This document shows, in pieces, positions 8,605 through 19,991 of a stretch of DNA of 64,000 nt. The notes below the pieces were generated by a model. It saw nothing but the letters and a program-made list of their open reading frames with translations. It did no database searches and was not told the origin of the DNA. This stretch comes from Roseococcus sp. SYP-B2431. GTDB lineage: Bacteria; Pseudomonadota; Alphaproteobacteria; Acetobacterales; Acetobacteraceae. The translations under genes were made by a program, and so were the position numbers. The DNA lies in assembly GCF_004336745.1 (NCBI RefSeq), contig NZ_SJXD01000031.1, forward strand, positions 1 to 64,000, in the 5' to 3' direction. The number at the start of each line of letters is the position of its first letter. Within the stretch, counting starts at the first letter, position 1.

Positions 8605-9072
8605 TCAGCGCCGCTGGGGCGGGATCTCCGAGATCGACAGCTTCGCCGGAATCCCCGTGCCGCCGCCGAACACGCCGATCCAGATGTCGTACTGGCCCGA
8701 GGCCGGCCGATCCAGCACGATGCCCGGGTTCAGGTCGGTCAGGTCGTCGTTGCAGACCCAGGTTCCGTCCGGAAGATTCACGACCAGCGTCGTATCCGCC
8801 TGCGACGTCACCGAGATGTAGAGCGGGAAGCGCCCTGCCTGGAACTGCAGCCGCACGTCCGGCGCATTCGCGATGGATCCCGTGCAGCCATTGCCCAGCC
8901 GATCGGAATTGATGTTGCCGCCCGCCGTCACGTCGATCGAGCGCGGGTCCGGCTGGAAGTTCGTGCTGAGCTCCATGGTCCCGAAAGTGGGCCGCTGGTT
9001 GAAGTCCTGCGCCAGCGCCGGAAGCGCGAAAAGGCTGCCCGCCAGGGCGAGGGCGGCAAGCTTGTTGACCAT
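8605..9072 (-). CDS. Exported protein with PPC-like beta domain
   Basis: Seen: 155 residues. Residues 1-22 ([22 protein letters not shown]) are a standard signal peptide with an ALA-Q cleavage site. The mature part is rich in Asp, Asn and beta-strand pattern, with two cysteines (NGCTGS and WVCNDD) that could form a disulfide. Phrases such as [29 protein letters not shown] resemble bacterial pre-peptidase C-terminal (PPC) domains that dock on secreted enzymes; here the domain stands alone. Divergent from glpK with 101 bp between starts. Expected in the periplasm or outside the cell. Function unknown. Confidence 0.75.
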   Translation of the reverse strand: MVNKLAALALAGSLFALPALAQDFNQRPTFGTMELSTNFQPDPRSIDVTAGGNINSDRLGNGCTGSIANAPDVRLQFQAGRFPLYISVTSQADTTLVVNLPDGTWVCNDDLTDLNPGIVLDRPASGQYDIWIGVFGGGTGIPAKLSISEIPPQRR

Positions 9073-9120
9073 GTGGGGGGTTCCGTCTTCTGCTCGTTCA
9101 CGCGAAGCCTAGGTGGCAGC

Positions 9121-9138
9121 CCGTTGTTGCGTCAACGG
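9121..9138. promoter_or_regulatory. Inverted repeat in the glpK/exported-protein divergent region
   Basis: CCGTTG-N6-CAACGG, within the 101-bp region between the two divergent starts. It could be an operator for one or both genes. A GGGAGGAA a few bases later (9143-9150) has no usable start codon after it, so it does not set the glpK start. Confidence 0.25.
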
Positions 9139-9173
9139 AATCGGGAGGAAAATCTCTTGCCCAGGCATACTCC

Positions 9174-10661
9174 GTGACCTTTCTCCTCGCGCTCGACCAG
9201 GGCACCACCTCCACCCGCGCCATCGCCTTCGACGCCGCGCTCGCGCCCCGCGCCACGGCGCAGATCGAGCTGCCGCAGCACTTCCCCGCCCCGGGCTGGG
9301 TGGAGCACGAGCCGGAGGACATCGCCGCCCATTCGCTCCGCGTGCTGCGCGAGGCCCTGGACGGGGCCGGCGGCCGCCCGGCCGACGTGGCCGGCATCGG
9401 CATCACCAACCAGCGCGAGACCACCGTGCTCTGGGAGCGGGCCACGGGGCGGGCGGTCGGGCGCGCGCCGGTCTGGCAGGACCGGCGCACCGCGGCGCGC
9501 TGCGAGGAGCTGCGCGCCGCGGGGCACGAGCCGCTGGTGACCGCGCGCACGGGCCTGCTGCTCGATCCCTACTTCTCCGCCACCAAGCTCGCCTGGCTGC
9601 TCGACAACACCCCCGGCGCCCGCGCCGCGGCCGAGCGCGGCGAGCTCTGCTTCGGCACGGTGGACAGCTTCCTGCTGTTCCGCCTGACCGAGGGCCGCGT
9701 CCACGCCACGGACGCCACCAATGCCGCGCGCACCCTGCTCTTCGACATCCGCCGCGGCGCCTGGGACGAGGAGATGCTGGCCCTCTTCCGCATCCCCCGC
9801 GCCGTCCTGCCCGAGGTGCGCGACTGCGCGGCGCGCTTCGGCGAGACCCGGCTTCTGGGCGGCTCCATCCCCATTCTCGGCATAGCCGGCGACCAGCAGG
9901 CGGCGACGCTCGGCCAGGCCTGCTTCGAGCCGGGGATGATCAAGTCCACCTACGGCACCGGCTGCTTCGCCCTGCTGGTGACGGGCGAGGAGGCGGTGGC
10001 CTCCACCAACCGGCTGCTCACCACCATCGCCTGGCAGCTCGATGGCCGCCGGGCCTATGCGCTGGAGGGCTCCATCTTCATGGCGGGCGCCACGGTGCAG
10101 TGGCTGCGCGACGGGCTCGGCATCATCGCCAGGGCCGGCGAGGCGGGCGAGCTGGCGGCGAAGGCCGATCCGGCGCAGCGCGTGCATCTGGTGCCCGCCT
10201 TCACCGGCCTCGGCGCGCCCTGGTGGGACGCGGAGGCGCGCGGCGCCCTCCTCGGCCTCACTCGCGCCTCGGGCCGCGCCGAGATCTGCCGGGCCGCGCT
10301 GGAGAGCGTGGCGCTGCAGACCGCCGACCTGCTGGACGCCATGCGCCGCGACTGGCCCCAAATGGGAAACACGGTGCTGAGGGTGGACGGCGGCATGGTG
10401 GCCAGCGACTGGACCATGCAGTTCCTCGCCGACATCCTCGGCGCGCCCGTGGACCGGCCCGTGGTGCCGGAGACGACGGCGCTGGGCGCGGCCTATCTCG
10501 CCGGGCTCCAGGCGGGGCTGCTGCCGCCGCCGGGCGACACGGCCACGCATTGGCGGCGGGAGCGGCGTTTCCAGCCGCATATGGCGCGTCCGGAGGCGGA
10601 GCGCCGCAAGGCCGATTGGCGCCAGGCCGTGGCGCGCGTGCTCAGCGCGGCTCCTGCCTGA
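9174..10661 (+). CDS. glpK: Glycerol kinase
   Basis: Seen: 495 residues, full length for the family, from a GTG start with AGG 8 nt upstream. It begins [19 protein letters not shown], the phosphate-1 loop of FGGY kinases. It has VWQDRRT (glycerol-binding region), a GTGCFALL adenosine-side segment and [12 protein letters not shown] near the C-terminus. Known: ATP-dependent phosphorylation of glycerol to glycerol 3-phosphate in the cytosol. No glpF, glpD or DeoR-type glpR is next to it. Its last 20 bp overlap the convergent Crp/Fnr gene, so antisense transcription may matter. Confidence 0.93.
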   Translation: MTFLLALDQGTTSTRAIAFDAALAPRATAQIELPQHFPAPGWVEHEPEDIAAHSLRVLREALDGAGGRPADVAGIGITNQRETTVLWERATGRAVGRAPVWQDRRTAARCEELRAAGHEPLVTARTGLLLDPYFSATKLAWLLDNTPGARAAAERGELCFGTVDSFLLFRLTEGRVHATDATNAARTLLFDIRRGAWDEEMLALFRIPRAVLPEVRDCAARFGETRLLGGSIPILGIAGDQQAATLGQACFEPGMIKSTYGTGCFALLVTGEEAVASTNRLLTTIAWQLDGRRAYALEGSIFMAGATVQWLRDGLGIIARAGEAGELAAKADPAQRVHLVPAFTGLGAPWWDAEARGALLGLTRASGRAEICRAALESVALQTADLLDAMRRDWPQMGNTVLRVDGGMVASDWTMQFLADILGAPVDRPVVPETTALGAAYLAGLQAGLLPPPGDTATHWRRERRFQPHMARPEAERRKADWRQAVARVLSAAPA

Positions 10662-11391
10662 GGTTGAGGTAGGTCGCGTCGAAATCGGCGAAGGCGGCGA
10701 GCCGCTGGAAATCCGGGATCGTCACCTCGCCCTTGACCCAGGTGATGAGCCCCGTGCGCCGCAGCTCCTGCGCCACCCGGTTCACGTGCACCGCCGAAAG
10801 GCCGAGGATGTCGGACATCTCGGACTGCGTGACGGGGAAGCTCATCCGGTTGTCGCCGGCCAGATCCACCGCGTTCAGCCGCAGGTACATCTCGCAGATG
10901 AGATGGGCGAGATGCATCACGGCCGAGCGGCGCCCCAGGCAGCCGATCCAGGCGCGCTGGATCGCTCCGTCGATGGCCGTCGACATCCAGAGCAGCCGCC
11001 CGATATGCGGCGCCTTTTCAGCCAGTTCCACCAGCGCCGCATGCGGCACGAAGATCGCCCGGCAGTCCGAGACGGCGGCGACGCTGTGGTCCATGACCTT
11101 GAGCAGCAGCCCGTGCAGATCCACGAAATCACCGGGGATGTGCATCGCGGCGACCTGCCGCCGGCCATCGGCCAGCTGCAGCAGGCGCGCGGCGAACCCC
11201 CCGGCGAGGAGGCAGCTCTCCTGAGGTCGCGAATGCTGCGCGATGATCTCCTCGCCACGCCGGTAGCGCTGCATGCGCCGGGGCAGCGCCTCGATCAGAG
11301 TCTGCTCCTCCGCGCTCAGCCTGTCCCTTCGCTGCAGGAAGTGCAGCAGGGGGCTGACCTCCTTCGGGGAACCCTTCAGTGCGGAATCCAA
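10642..11391 (-). CDS. Crp/Fnr-family transcription regulator
   Basis: Seen: 249 residues from a TTG; no ATG or GTG in phase gives a better N-terminus. A cyclic-nucleotide-binding-like beta barrel spans about 25-120 ([23 protein letters not shown], split here by one word: [10 protein letters not shown]). A helix-turn-helix lies at about 185-215 ([20 protein letters not shown]). There is no FNR-type CxxC iron-sulfur cluster at the N-terminus, so it is not a classical oxygen sensor. Known: such regulators bind TGTGA-N6-TCACA-like sites, but no clear site was seen here. Its 3' end overlaps glpK tail-to-tail and its start faces the AtuA-like operon 123 bp away, which makes that operon a possible target (inference). 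Confidence 0.85.
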   Translation of the reverse strand: MDSALKGSPKEVSPLLHFLQRRDRLSAEEQTLIEALPRRMQRYRRGEEIIAQHSRPQESCLLAGGFAARLLQLADGRRQVAAMHIPGDFVDLHGLLLKVMDHSVAAVSDCRAIFVPHAALVELAEKAPHIGRLLWMSTAIDGAIQRAWIGCLGRRSAVMHLAHLICEMYLRLNAVDLAGDNRMSFPVTQSEMSDILGLSAVHVNRVAQELRRTGLITWVKGEVTIPDFQRLAAFADFDATYLNLRQEPR

Positions 11392-11514
11392 TGCGGTGGC
11401 CCCGTGGTGATGGCGCTAGGTCAACGCTCCCGCGTCCGGAAAGGTTTCTCGACGGCCGGAGCGCGGATTGACCGCGCCGCCGCACGCGACCAAGACTGGC
11501 GGCCGGAGGGGTTC

Positions 11515-12900
11515 ATGGCGGATAGCAGGTTTCTCGTCGGCAACGGCGCTGGTTTCTCGGGAGACCGGGTCGATGCGCCCCTCCCCGTGCTCAAGACCCT
11601 CATCGCCAGCGGGCTGCCCTCCGCGATGTTCTTCGAGACGCTGGGCGAGCGCACCGTGGCGCTCGCGCATCTGGAGAAGCGGCGCGACCCGAATGCCGGC
11701 TACGAGCCGATGCTGGAACGGCTGCTCGAACCCATCCTGGCGCTGGCCCAGCAGAACGGCATCCCGCTGCTCGGCAATTGGGGCGCGGCCAATCCGCCGG
11801 CCGCCGCGCGCGCCGTGGCCCGGCTCGCCATGGCCCAGGGCCTGCCCGACCTGCGCATCGCGCTGGTCGAGGGCGACGATGTCACCGGCCTCGTCGCCGG
11901 CGGGCAGCTTCCCGTGCACGAGGCCGATGCGGGCCTCGACATGGGCGCGTGGAAGCTCATCGCCGCCAATGCCTATATCGGCGCGGAGCCGCTGGTGGAG
12001 GCGCTGGCGCAGGACGCGGATGTCGTGGTCGCCGGCCGCACCAGCGATCCCGCGCTGGCCATCGCGCCGCTGGCGCATCACTTCGGCTGGCGGCTGGACG
12101 ACTGGGATGCGCTGGCGCTGGGCGCCGCCACCGGTCACCTGCTGGAATGCGGCAGCCAGGTCACCGGCGGCGTCTTCTGGGATCCCGGCTTCAAGGACAT
12201 CCCCGACCCCGCCAATATCGGCTTCCCCATCGCGGAGGTGACGCGCGACGGCGGCCTCGTCATCACCAAGGCGGCCAATACCGGCGGCCTCGTGGACCTG
12301 CGCACCATCAAGGAACAGCTGCTCTACGAGCTGCACGATCCCTCGCACTACATCACGCCCGATGTCGTGCTCGACATCAGCCAGTGCCGCGCCGAGCAGG
12401 CCGGCCAGGACCGCGTGGCGCTGCACAACCTGCGCGGCCATGCGCGCCCCGACACCCTCAAGGTCACGGCGAGCTTCGAGGGCAGCTGGCTCGGCGAGGG
12501 CGAGGTCTCGGTCGCCGGCCCCAATGCCCTGGCCCGCGCCCGCGCCACGGCCGAGGTGCTGCTCCAGCGCATGAAGATCCGCGGCCTCGACGTCCGCGCG
12601 CGGGTGGACCTGATCGGCGTGGCCAGCGTGCATGACAGCGACCATGGCGCGCTCTGGCGCAGCTATGCCGGGCCGGAGCCGGAGGACATCCGCATCCGCC
12701 TCGCCGTCGAGGCGCAAAGCCGAGACGACGCCGACCAGGCCTCGCGCGAGGTGCTCGCCCTGCTCTGCTGCGGCACGGCCGGCACGGGCGGCGCGCGGTG
12801 GCGGGTGACGCCGCGCATCCTCACCCGCAGCCACCTCGTGCTGCGTGAGCGCGTGCCGACGCGCGTCTCCGTCCGCACCGCGAAGGAGATCGCCGGATGA
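11515..12900 (+). CDS. AtuA-like (DUF1446) acyclic terpene utilisation family protein
   Basis: Seen: 461 residues from the ATG at 11515, preceded by GGAGGGG 5 nt upstream. It has FLVGNGAGFSGDR at the N-terminus, [31 protein letters not shown] and ECGSQVTGG, all typical of DUF1446. Known: AtuA is required in Pseudomonas for citronellol/geraniol catabolism, though its exact reaction is not settled, and many relatives sit in other acyl-CoA pathways. Here no geranyl-CoA carboxylase is present, so a terpene role is not supported. It overlaps the next gene by ATGA, indicating translational coupling. Divergent from the Crp/Fnr regulator. Confidence 0.85.
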   Translation: MADSRFLVGNGAGFSGDRVDAPLPVLKTLIASGLPSAMFFETLGERTVALAHLEKRRDPNAGYEPMLERLLEPILALAQQNGIPLLGNWGAANPPAAARAVARLAMAQGLPDLRIALVEGDDVTGLVAGGQLPVHEADAGLDMGAWKLIAANAYIGAEPLVEALAQDADVVVAGRTSDPALAIAPLAHHFGWRLDDWDALALGAATGHLLECGSQVTGGVFWDPGFKDIPDPANIGFPIAEVTRDGGLVITKAANTGGLVDLRTIKEQLLYELHDPSHYITPDVVLDISQCRAEQAGQDRVALHNLRGHARPDTLKVTASFEGSWLGEGEVSVAGPNALARARATAEVLLQRMKIRGLDVRARVDLIGVASVHDSDHGALWRSYAGPEPEDIRIRLAVEAQSRDDADQASREVLALLCCGTAGTGGARWRVTPRILTRSHLVLRERVPTRVSVRTAKEIAG

Positions 12901-13220
12901 AGACCGTTTCCCTGCACGCGATCGCCCACAGCCGTGCCGGCGACAAGGGCAACCGCCTCAACATGTCCCTGATGCCCTACGACCCCGCGCACTACCGCCT
13001 CATCGCCGAGCAGGTCACCGCCGACCGCGTGCTGGCCCTCTTCACGCATCGCGGCGCCACCGGCTGCGTCCGCTACGACCTGCCGAACCTCCAGGCCTTC
13101 AACTTCGTGGTGGACGAGGTGCTGGAGGGCGGCGTGAACGGCAGCCTCAACCTGGACGGTCACGGCAAGAGCAACTCCTTCCGCCTCCTGTCGTTGACGG
13201 TGGAGCTGCCGGAGGGCTGA
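12897..13220 (+). CDS. Small AtuA-associated protein (C-terminal domain of AtuA-type proteins as a separate chain)
   Basis: Seen: 107 residues opening with LHAIAHSRAGDKGNRLNMSL. The AHSRAGDKGN motif is the hallmark of the domain that in many species is fused to the C-terminus of the DUF1446 protein. Here it is a separate gene whose ATG overlaps the stop of the upstream gene. Inference: the two chains form one complex. No signal peptide or membrane segment. An intrinsic terminator follows at 13226, so this is a two-gene operon. Confidence 0.8.
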   Translation: MKTVSLHAIAHSRAGDKGNRLNMSLMPYDPAHYRLIAEQVTADRVLALFTHRGATGCVRYDLPNLQAFNFVVDEVLEGGVNGSLNLDGHGKSNSFRLLSLTVELPEG

Positions 13221-13225
13221 GCCGA

Positions 13226-13250
13226 CCGCCGCGAGCGGCGGCCTAGTTTT
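13226..13250 (+). terminator. Intrinsic terminator of the AtuA-like operon
   Basis: CCGCCGC-GA-GCGGCGG (13226-13241) followed by CCTAGTTTT (T-run 13247-13250), 5 bp after the stop codon. The T-run makes this a good rho-independent terminator in the plus direction. Confidence 0.7.
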
Positions 13251-13305
13251 CCGCGCCTCATCCGGCCCAGGCGGGCCGACGGGTCCGGACCAGCGGAGTG
13301 CGAGC

Positions 13306-13704
13306 ATGCGGCGTGACGATCAGGCCTGGATGTGGTCCGAGGCCCTGGCGATGATGACCCGGGCCGAGCAGATGCACCGGCAGTTCTTCCAGCCGCGCGC
13401 CACGCGCGAGGCCAGCTGGGAGCCGCCCGTGGACATGCTCGAGCTGGAGCACGAGGTGCTCATCCTGGTCGCGCTGCCCGGCGTGGACCCGGACCAGGTC
13501 GAGATCGCCATCGAGGGCGCGACGCTCGTCTTCTCCGGCCGGCGCACCCTGCCCGCCGCGCTCCGCACGGCCGTCATCCACCGGCTCGAGCTGCCGCAGG
13601 GCCGCTTCGAGCGGCGCGTGCCGCTGCCGGCCGGGAGCTACGTGGCGGTGGAGCGCAGCGCGGCGAATGGCTGCCTGCTGCTCAGCCTCCGCAAGGCCGG
13701 CTGA
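13306..13704 (+). CDS. Hsp20 (alpha-crystallin-type small heat-shock) protein
   Basis: Seen: 132 residues. An N-terminal arm with MWSEALAMMTRAEQMHRQFF leads into an alpha-crystallin domain (ILVALPGVDPDQVEIAIEGATLVFSGRR, described here by its core LPGVDPDQVEI), ending with ERRVPLPAGSY and a strand LLLSLRKAG. The usual C-terminal I-x-I tail motif is missing. Known: ATP-independent holdase that keeps unfolding proteins soluble. Its stop is 2 bp before the lon start, so it is co-transcribed with the protease; client hand-over from holdase to Lon is a reasonable inference. No CIRCE element or heat-shock promoter was recognised upstream. Confidence 0.85.
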   Translation: MRRDDQAWMWSEALAMMTRAEQMHRQFFQPRATREASWEPPVDMLELEHEVLILVALPGVDPDQVEIAIEGATLVFSGRRTLPAALRTAVIHRLELPQGRFERRVPLPAGSYVAVERSAANGCLLLSLRKAG

Positions 13705-13706
13705 GC

Positions 13707-16061
<2,355 letters not shown>

Positions 16062-16062
16062 G

Positions 16063-16080
16063 GGGCGGGGCCTCGCCCCC
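16063..16080. terminator. Hairpin between convergent lon and flavin monooxygenase genes
   Basis: GGGGCG-GGGCCT-CGCCCC, 2 bp after the lon stop, followed by a C-rich then CTTCCTT stretch. Placed to end both convergent transcripts, though no strong T-run is present. Confidence 0.4.
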
Positions 16081-16095
16081 CCCGCTCCCCTTCCT

Positions 16096-17292
16096 TCAAT
16101 CCCCCGGCTGCCGCTCGCGCAGCTTGAGCCGCTCCATCTCCGGCACGTCCTGGCCGGCATCCACGAAGGCCTGCTTCAGCGCCTGGAGGTTGGGCGCGAA
16201 GATGCCCTCGCGATTCGCCACGCACCATTCGCGGCTCTCGGTCTGCATGCGCAGGCTGCCCTGGAAGCGCGGCATGACCCAGCGCGCGAAGAGCTCGAAG
16301 CTGCGCAGCGTCTGCTCGCGATCGGCCCAGTCATGGGCGCGGAAAAGGATGCCGCCGGCTCCGCCATCCGTGAAGGCGAGCAGGCGCTCGATGCCCCTGG
16401 CCACCGTCTCCGGGCTGCCGACCAGCGTGGTGCCGGCCTTGAGCCCGTCGCGCAACGGCTCCTCCGAGCGCGTCGGCGGGCGGCCCAGCACCTCGCCGAA
16501 ATAATCCTCGGTCTCCATCCGCTCGCCCGCCTTCACCTGGCGGATCGCCAGCTCGTCCTCCTCGGCGACGTGCAGGTTCACCACGAGGCGCCAGTCGGCG
16601 CGGTTCATGGCCTTGCCGTGCTTGGCGGCCTCGGCCTCGCCCATGCGCCACTGCTCCGCGAGCTTCTGCGGGCCGCCCGGCAGGCCGGCACCCAGCGAGA
16701 TGAGGCCCAGACCATGCTTCGCCGCCGCCAGCACGCCGGAGGGCGTGGTCGAGGAGGCGACCTTGATGTCCATGTGCGGATAGGAATAGGGCGCGAGATG
16801 CAGCCGCGCCTGGCGCAGCTCGAACCAGTCTGTCTTCATGGTGACCGGCTCCTCGCAGGCGAGCAGCTTCATGATGGCCGCCAGCGATTCCTCCATGCGC
16901 GGGCGCTGGTTCTTCGCCTCCAGCCCGAGCATATAGGCGTCGGAGATGAGCGCGCCCGGCCCGCAGCCCAGCATCGCCCGGCCGCGCGTCATGTGGTCGA
17001 GCTGCACGAAGCGCTGCGCGACCAGGAAGGGATGGTGATAGGGCAGGCTCGTCACGCCCGAGCCGAGCTTGATGTGCTTCGTCCGCTCCGCCGCCGCCGC
17101 GATGATGAGCTCGGGGCTCGCGATGGTTTCCCAGCCGGCGGAATGGTGCTCGCCGATCCAGGCCTCGTCGTAGCCGAGGGAATCCAGCGCCACCAGCAGG
17201 TCGATGTCGCGGTGGATGGCCAGCGTCGGATTGTCGCCCAGCCTGTGGAAGGGGGCGAGGAAGATACCGAACTTCAGACCGGCATGGGCCAT
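16096..17292 (-). CDS. LLM-class (bacterial luciferase-like) flavin-dependent monooxygenase
   Basis: Seen: 398 residues from the ATG at 17292, with GGGAG 8 nt upstream (an upstream in-phase start at 17319 lacks a ribosome-binding site). The TIM-barrel pattern has [28 protein letters not shown] and [16 protein letters not shown], all typical of luciferase-like monooxygenases. The C-terminal helix region [12 protein letters not shown] is also present. Known: these enzymes use reduced flavin and oxygen on aldehydes, ketones, sulfonates or alkanes; the sequence does not fix which. A separate flavin reductase is not visible. The DMT transporter gene lies upstream on the same strand, and a TetR-like operator sits in the 50-bp gap. 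Confidence 0.87.
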   Translation of the reverse strand: MAHAGLKFGIFLAPFHRLGDNPTLAIHRDIDLLVALDSLGYDEAWIGEHHSAGWETIASPELIIAAAAERTKHIKLGSGVTSLPYHHPFLVAQRFVQLDHMTRGRAMLGCGPGALISDAYMLGLEAKNQRPRMEESLAAIMKLLACEEPVTMKTDWFELRQARLHLAPYSYPHMDIKVASSTTPSGVLAAAKHGLGLISLGAGLPGGPQKLAEQWRMGEAEAAKHGKAMNRADWRLVVNLHVAEEDELAIRQVKAGERMETEDYFGEVLGRPPTRSEEPLRDGLKAGTTLVGSPETVARGIERLLAFTDGGAGGILFRAHDWADREQTLRSFELFARWVMPRFQGSLRMQTESREWCVANREGIFAPNLQALKQAFVDAGQDVPEMERLKLRERQPGD

Positions 17293-17321
17293 GGACAGCT
17301 CCCGTGAATGCCCGCGCAAGC

Positions 17322-17338
17322 TGACCGCTCGGTCGGTT
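17322..17338. promoter_or_regulatory. TetR-type operator-like palindrome upstream of the flavin monooxygenase
   Basis: TGACCGCTCGGTCGGTT contains the perfect repeat GACCG-CT-CGGTC (17323-17334), 31 bp upstream of the monooxygenase ATG at 17292. ACCGACCGGT-like sites are common TetR-family operators. No TetR gene lies in the window next to it. Confidence 0.35.
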
Positions 17339-17342
17339 CAGG

Positions 17343-18233
17343 TCAACGCTTCCAGACCACCAATGCCACGCCGAAGGCGGCCACCGCCGTGCCGGCCATC
17401 GCCAGCGGCGCCATGACATCGCCGAGCACGCCCCAGGCGATGAGCCCCGCCAGGGGCGGCACCAGGAAGAACACCGAGGAGGCCCGCGCCGCCTCCCCGT
17501 GCCGCAGCATGGCGAAGAGCAGCGAGAGCGAGATCAGCGAGTTCACGAAGACCAGATAGGCCAGCCCCACGAAGAAGCCCGGCGCGAGCTCCACCCGCAT
17601 GGTCTCCAGCGCCGCGGCCAGCGGCAGCGTCGCGGCCAGCGCCACGGCGCACATCACGAGATTGGCGGTGACGAGGTCCGTGCCGCCGTCCGTGCCCTTG
17701 GCCGCCTTGCGCTCCAGCAGCGCGCCGCCCGTCATCACGGCCAGCGCCGTCATGGCGAAGAACAGACCGGCCCAGCCGCTCGCCGCCAGCCCCGAGCCCG
17801 AGACGATCACGAGCCCCGCCCCGGTCATGCCCAGCAGCAGCCCGATCCAGCCGCGCCTGCCCACCGGCGGGTCGCCGATCACCCGGGGCGCGAGCAGCGC
17901 CACCACCACCGGCTGCAGCCCGATCAGGAGCGCGATCGTCCCCGCCCCCATGCCGTTCGCCATGGCGAGGTTCATCGACGCGAAATAGGCGAACTGCACC
18001 AGCAGCCCCATGCGGACCAGGTGAAGCAGCACGGCGCGGCTGGGGCGCGCCGGGCGCCGGATCAGCCAGAGCGGCCCCAGCAGCCCGACCACCACCGCGT
18101 AGCGCAGCACCTGCAAGGTCAGCGGCTCGACATGGGGCAGGCAGAGCTTGATGGCCGTGAAGCCGCCCGACCAGAGCGAGACGAAAAGGAGGGGCGCGGC
18201 CACCAGCCAGGCCGGCCGCGCGGTGCCGCTCAA
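17343..18233 (-). CDS. EamA/DMT-family inner-membrane exporter
   Basis: Seen: a hydrophobic protein of about 296 residues with roughly ten membrane segments in two EamA repeats; SLWSGGFTAIKLCLPHVEPL and TANLVMCAVALAATLPLAAA mark the halves, and the chain ends VAAFGVALVVWKR. The start is uncertain: a TTG at 18233 with AGGA about 10 nt upstream gives the normal family length, while the open frame extends further upstream with no membrane character. Known: DMT transporters export metabolites or amino acids. It precedes the monooxygenase on the same strand with a 50-bp gap, so the two may be co-expressed. Confidence 0.8.
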   Translation of the reverse strand: MSGTARPAWLVAAPLLFVSLWSGGFTAIKLCLPHVEPLTLQVLRYAVVVGLLGPLWLIRRPARPSRAVLLHLVRMGLLVQFAYFASMNLAMANGMGAGTIALLIGLQPVVVALLAPRVIGDPPVGRRGWIGLLLGMTGAGLVIVSGSGLAASGWAGLFFAMTALAVMTGGALLERKAAKGTDGGTDLVTANLVMCAVALAATLPLAAALETMRVELAPGFFVGLAYLVFVNSLISLSLLFAMLRHGEAARASSVFFLVPPLAGLIAWGVLGDVMAPLAMAGTAVAAFGVALVVWKR

Positions 18234-18456
18234 TGCAGAGGGATCCTCGCCGCGCGGAGGCCGGGCGCCTGGATCTCGCGCGCCACCCTCAGAAGCCTGC
18301 CCTTCATCCGACCTCCCCTCGTCCCCGATGCTTGCCGGGGACGGGATCAGCTTCCGCCCGGAGCCGGGGCCGGCGCAAGCGTGCTTGAAGCGGGCCGGTT
18401 TCCCAGGCAAGAGGACGAGGGCAACCGGCCCCGCAGAGGCCATCCGGAGGAGTCGC
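18234..18456. other. Intergenic region between DMT transporter and TRAP operon
   Basis: 223 bp between divergent genes. It holds a stem CGTCCCC-N10-GGGGACG at 18320-18343 and the ribosome-binding site GGAGGAG (18446-18452) of dctP. It presumably carries the promoters of both units. No recognisable -35/-10 pair was found in the GC-rich sequence. Confidence 0.35.
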
Positions 18457-19500
18457 ATGAACCACCGCCGCACGCTGCTGCTGGGCGCGCTCGCCGCCCC
18501 CGCGATCCTCGCCATTCCCCGCGCCCGAGCCCAGGAGGTGACGCTGCGGCTGCACCATTTCCTGCCGGCCGTCTCCAACGTCCATCGCCACTTCCTGCAG
18601 CCCTGGGCGCAGAAGGTCGGCACCGAGAGCCAGGGCCGCATCCGCGTCCAGATCTTCCCGGCCATGCAGCTCGGCGGCGCCCCGCCGCAGCTCTACGACC
18701 AGGCGCGCGACGGCGTGGTGGACCTCATCTGGACGCTGCCCGGCTACACGCCCGGCCGCTTCCCGTCCATCGAGGTCATCGAGCTGCCCTTCGTCGGCCA
18801 CCGCCGCGCCGCCGTGAACGCGCGCGTGGTGCAGCAGCTCTACGAGACCCGCTTCCGGCAGGAATTCGCCGACACGCACCTCATCTGCGCCTGGGCGCAT
18901 GACGCCGGCGTGATCCATGCCCGCCGGGAAGTGCGCCGGCAGGAGGATCTCAACGGCCTCAAGCTGCGCTTCCCCTCGCGCCAGGCCGGCGAGGCTCTGC
19001 GCGCGCTGGGCGCCGCCCCCATCGGCCTGCCCATCCCGCAGGTGCCCGAGGCCCTGGCCCAGGGCGCGATCGACGGCGCCGTGGTGCCCTGGGAGGTGGT
19101 GCCCTCCATCCGCCTGCACGAGACGCTGCGCCACCACACCGAGATCGCCGGCAGCCCCACCTTCTACACCGCGAGCTTCGTGCTCGCGATGAACAAGGCG
19201 CGGTACGAGGGCCTGCCGGCCGGGCTCCGCGCCGTGCTCGACGCCAATAGCGGCCAGGTCGCCGCCGCCATGGCGGCGCCCGCCTGGGACGTGCAGGGGC
19301 CGATCGTCGAGGCCATGGTCCGCCGCCGCGGCAATGCCATCTTCGAGCTGCCGGAGGAGGAGCGCGCACGCTGGGCGCGCACGACCCAGCCCGTCATCGA
19401 CAACTGGGTCCGCGCCATGGGCGAGCGCAATATCCAGGCCGGCGCGCTGCTCGAGGAGGCGCGGGCCCTCATCGCGCAATACGGCCAGGGGGTCAGCTGA
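18457..19500 (+). CDS. dctP: TRAP transporter substrate-binding protein (DctP family)
   Basis: Seen: 347 residues from the ATG at 18457 behind GGAGGAG. A signal peptide with twin arginine-like start (MNHRRTLLLGALAAPAILAI, cut after RARA) precedes the DctP domain with LRLHHFLPA, GRIRVQIFPAMQLGG and a substrate-arginine region LKLRFPSRQAGEALRALGA. Known: periplasmic receptor that delivers organic acids to the DctQM permease using the sodium gradient. It is the first gene of an operon continuing into dctQ, dctM and pcaHGB, so an aromatic acid such as protocatechuate or a precursor is the likely ligand (inference from context). Confidence 0.9.
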   Translation: MNHRRTLLLGALAAPAILAIPRARAQEVTLRLHHFLPAVSNVHRHFLQPWAQKVGTESQGRIRVQIFPAMQLGGAPPQLYDQARDGVVDLIWTLPGYTPGRFPSIEVIELPFVGHRRAAVNARVVQQLYETRFRQEFADTHLICAWAHDAGVIHARREVRRQEDLNGLKLRFPSRQAGEALRALGAAPIGLPIPQVPEALAQGAIDGAVVPWEVVPSIRLHETLRHHTEIAGSPTFYTASFVLAMNKARYEGLPAGLRAVLDANSGQVAAAMAAPAWDVQGPIVEAMVRRRGNAIFELPEEERARWARTTQPVIDNWVRAMGERNIQAGALLEEARALIAQYGQGVS

Positions 19501-19517
19501 GTGAGCCTGGGCTGAGA

Positions 19518-19991
19518 GTGCGGGAGCGCGGACCCGTCGCCCGGATCGCGGCGGCATCGGCCCTGGCCGGCGGCGCCGTGCTGCTCGCCACGGCGGCGCT
19601 GACCACGGTCTCCGTCCTGCTGCGCTGGTGGACGAGCCAGCCGGTCAAGGGTGATTTCGAGCTGGTCTCGCTCGGCTCCGGCCTCGCCGTGCTGGGCTTC
19701 CTCGCCTGGGGCAGCGTGACGCGCTCCAATATCCTGGTGGACAGCTTCACCACCTGGCTGCCCGCCCGCGTCAACGCCGCGCTGGACGCCTTCTGGAGCC
19801 TGGCCTGGGCCGCGGCCACGCTGCTGATCGCCGAGCGCATGGCCCGCGGCGCGATCGACACCTGGGCCAGCAACATGCGGACCATGGGGCTGCTCGCCCT
19901 GCCCTATTGGTGGGCCATCGCCGTGGGCGCGCTGTGCTTCGCGCTGGCGGGGATCTCGGCCCTGCTGACGATTCCACGGCTGCTGCGCTGA
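19518..19991 (+). CDS. dctQ: TRAP transporter small permease (DctQ family)
   Basis: Seen: 157 residues from a GTG at 19518, with four predicted membrane helices: AAASALAGGAVLLATAALTT, LGSGLAVLGFLAWG, the middle segment near ALDAFWSLAWAAATLLIA, and LLALPYWWAIAVGALCFALA. Known: partner of DctM, stabilising the permease and docking the receptor. It starts 18 bp after dctP, and its stop overlaps the dctM start (TGATG). Confidence 0.85.
   Translation: MRERGPVARIAAASALAGGAVLLATAALTTVSVLLRWWTSQPVKGDFELVSLGSGLAVLGFLAWGSVTRSNILVDSFTTWLPARVNAALDAFWSLAWAAATLLIAERMARGAIDTWASNMRTMGLLALPYWWAIAVGALCFALAGISALLTIPRLLR

Noticed and set aside
9142-9165. GGGAGGAA as the glpK ribosome-binding site with an earlier start
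   Set aside because: No ATG, GTG or TTG in the glpK phase follows at usable distance; the TTG at 9157 is in a phase that stops within seven codons.
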